From assembly GCF_004364315.1 (NCBI RefSeq), contig NZ_SOBR01000003.1:434001-498000 (forward strand): DNA of 64,000 bases, written 5' to 3'. This DNA comes from Chromohalobacter marismortui. Its GTDB lineage: Bacteria > Pseudomonadota > Gammaproteobacteria > Pseudomonadales > Halomonadaceae. Position 1 is the first letter of the stretch; each line of letters begins with the position of its first letter. A program made the position numbers and the translations under genes. The notes beneath the pieces were generated by a model, which saw only the letters and a program-made list of their open reading frames with translations, had not been told where the DNA came from and ran no database searches. Positions 63,503-64,000 of this stretch are shown here, piece by piece.

Positions 63503-64000
63503 GACGTCCGCCCCTTGGGCGCGAAGAGGCCCTGCGGACGTTTCTGGATGAAAAGGATGACGCCGATCAGCACGATCACCTTGGCCAGCACGGCGCCGAC
63601 CCAGGGCTGCAGGACCTGATTGATCACGCCCAGCGACATGCCGGCGACCAGCGTGCCCCACAGGTTGCCGACGCCGCCGAAGACAACCACCAGGAAGGAG
63701 TCGACGATATAGCTCTGCCCCAGGTTGGGCCCCACGTTGGTGATCTGGGAAAGCGCGACGCCCGCCAGCCCGGCGACCCCGGCGCCCAGGCCGAAGGTGA
63801 GCATGTCCACCCGCGCGGCGCGCACGCCCATCGAGCGTGCCATGGTGCGGTTCTGGGTCACCGCGCGCACCTCGAGTCCCAGCCGGGTGTAGCGCATCAG
63901 CGCCCACAGCGCGGCGAACACCACCAGACAGAAGATCAGTACGCCCAGGCGGTTGAGGGTCAGCGACAAGGCCTCATTGAGCTGCCACGCGCCCTGCAGC
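63499..64000 (-). CDS. urtB: Urea ABC transporter permease UrtB (C-terminal part)
   Basis: LivH-type permease running off the right edge; only the last 166 codons are visible. RYTRLGLEVRAVTQNRTMARSMG and GVGNLWGTLVAGMSLG are diagnostic. The substrate-binding protein urtA is expected beyond the window. Confidence 0.93.
   Translation of the reverse strand, partial: LQGAWQLNEALSLTLNRLGVLIFCLVVFAALWALMRYTRLGLEVRAVTQNRTMARSMGVRAARVDMLTFGLGAGVAGLAGVALSQITNVGPNLGQSYIVDSFLVVVFGGVGNLWGTLVAGMSLGVINQVLQPWVGAVLAKVIVLIGVILFIQKRPQGLFAPKGRTS

Overview
The window reads as a high-GC gammaproteobacterial chromosome, most likely a halophile of the Halomonadaceae (Halomonas/Chromohalobacter type). That is an inference from the gene order accB-accC-prmA-dusB-fis-purH, the protein similarities I recognise and the urea-transport/urease cluster; no rRNA is present to prove it.

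Left core (1 to about 11,300): end of accB, then accC, prmA, dusB-fis and purH on the plus strand, followed on the minus strand by gabD, a small membrane protein, folX, folE, srkA and comF. A tRNA-Leu(UAG) at 11214-11298 ends this part.

Prophage (11275-50627, about 39.4 kb): a P2-type myovirus inserted in the 3' end of tRNA-Leu, bounded by a 24-bp perfect direct repeat. Its late genes follow P2 order exactly (Q, P, O, N, M, L, X, lysis genes, R, S, V, W, J, I, H, G, [cargo], FI, FII, E/E', T, U, D). Three identical-format palindromes (GGTGT-N14-ACACC) sit where P2 has its late promoters, before O, V and FI, and an Ogr/Delta zinc-finger activator is encoded at 44176-44439. Early control differs from P2: an S24-type CI repressor, three LexA boxes (before dam, umuDC and int) and a primase-helicase in place of P2 gpA.

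Cargo: AT-richer genes, mostly on the minus strand, occupy three places. Between G and FI lie two membrane proteins (the P2 fun(Z) position). After D come a KAP NTPase, a secreted endonuclease I with an Excalibur domain, a UmuD-like protein lacking its catalytic serine, and umuDC. Downstream of cI come an FRG-domain gene and then a two-gene module of a soluble 377-aa protein plus a four-helix membrane protein, arranged like lambda cI-rexA-rexB. Two cargo genes are bracketed by decayed partial copies of the neighbouring phage core gene (the FI start and the cI 3' end). This suggests how they were acquired. The cI-linked module is the best candidate for an undescribed exclusion or defence system.

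Right core (about 50,630-64,000): a stretch with a possible decayed integrase start and a structured RNA candidate ending in a terminator, then a sodium:solute symporter with its small partner and a DUF1206 membrane protein. The rest is a minus-strand urea operon running urtB(partial)CDE-ureDABC-GNAT-ureEFG-hupE: ABC import of urea, nickel urease and its maturation factors. Intergenic gaps here and near purH carry a shared hairpin element and 7-bp GRGCTTC tandem repeats.
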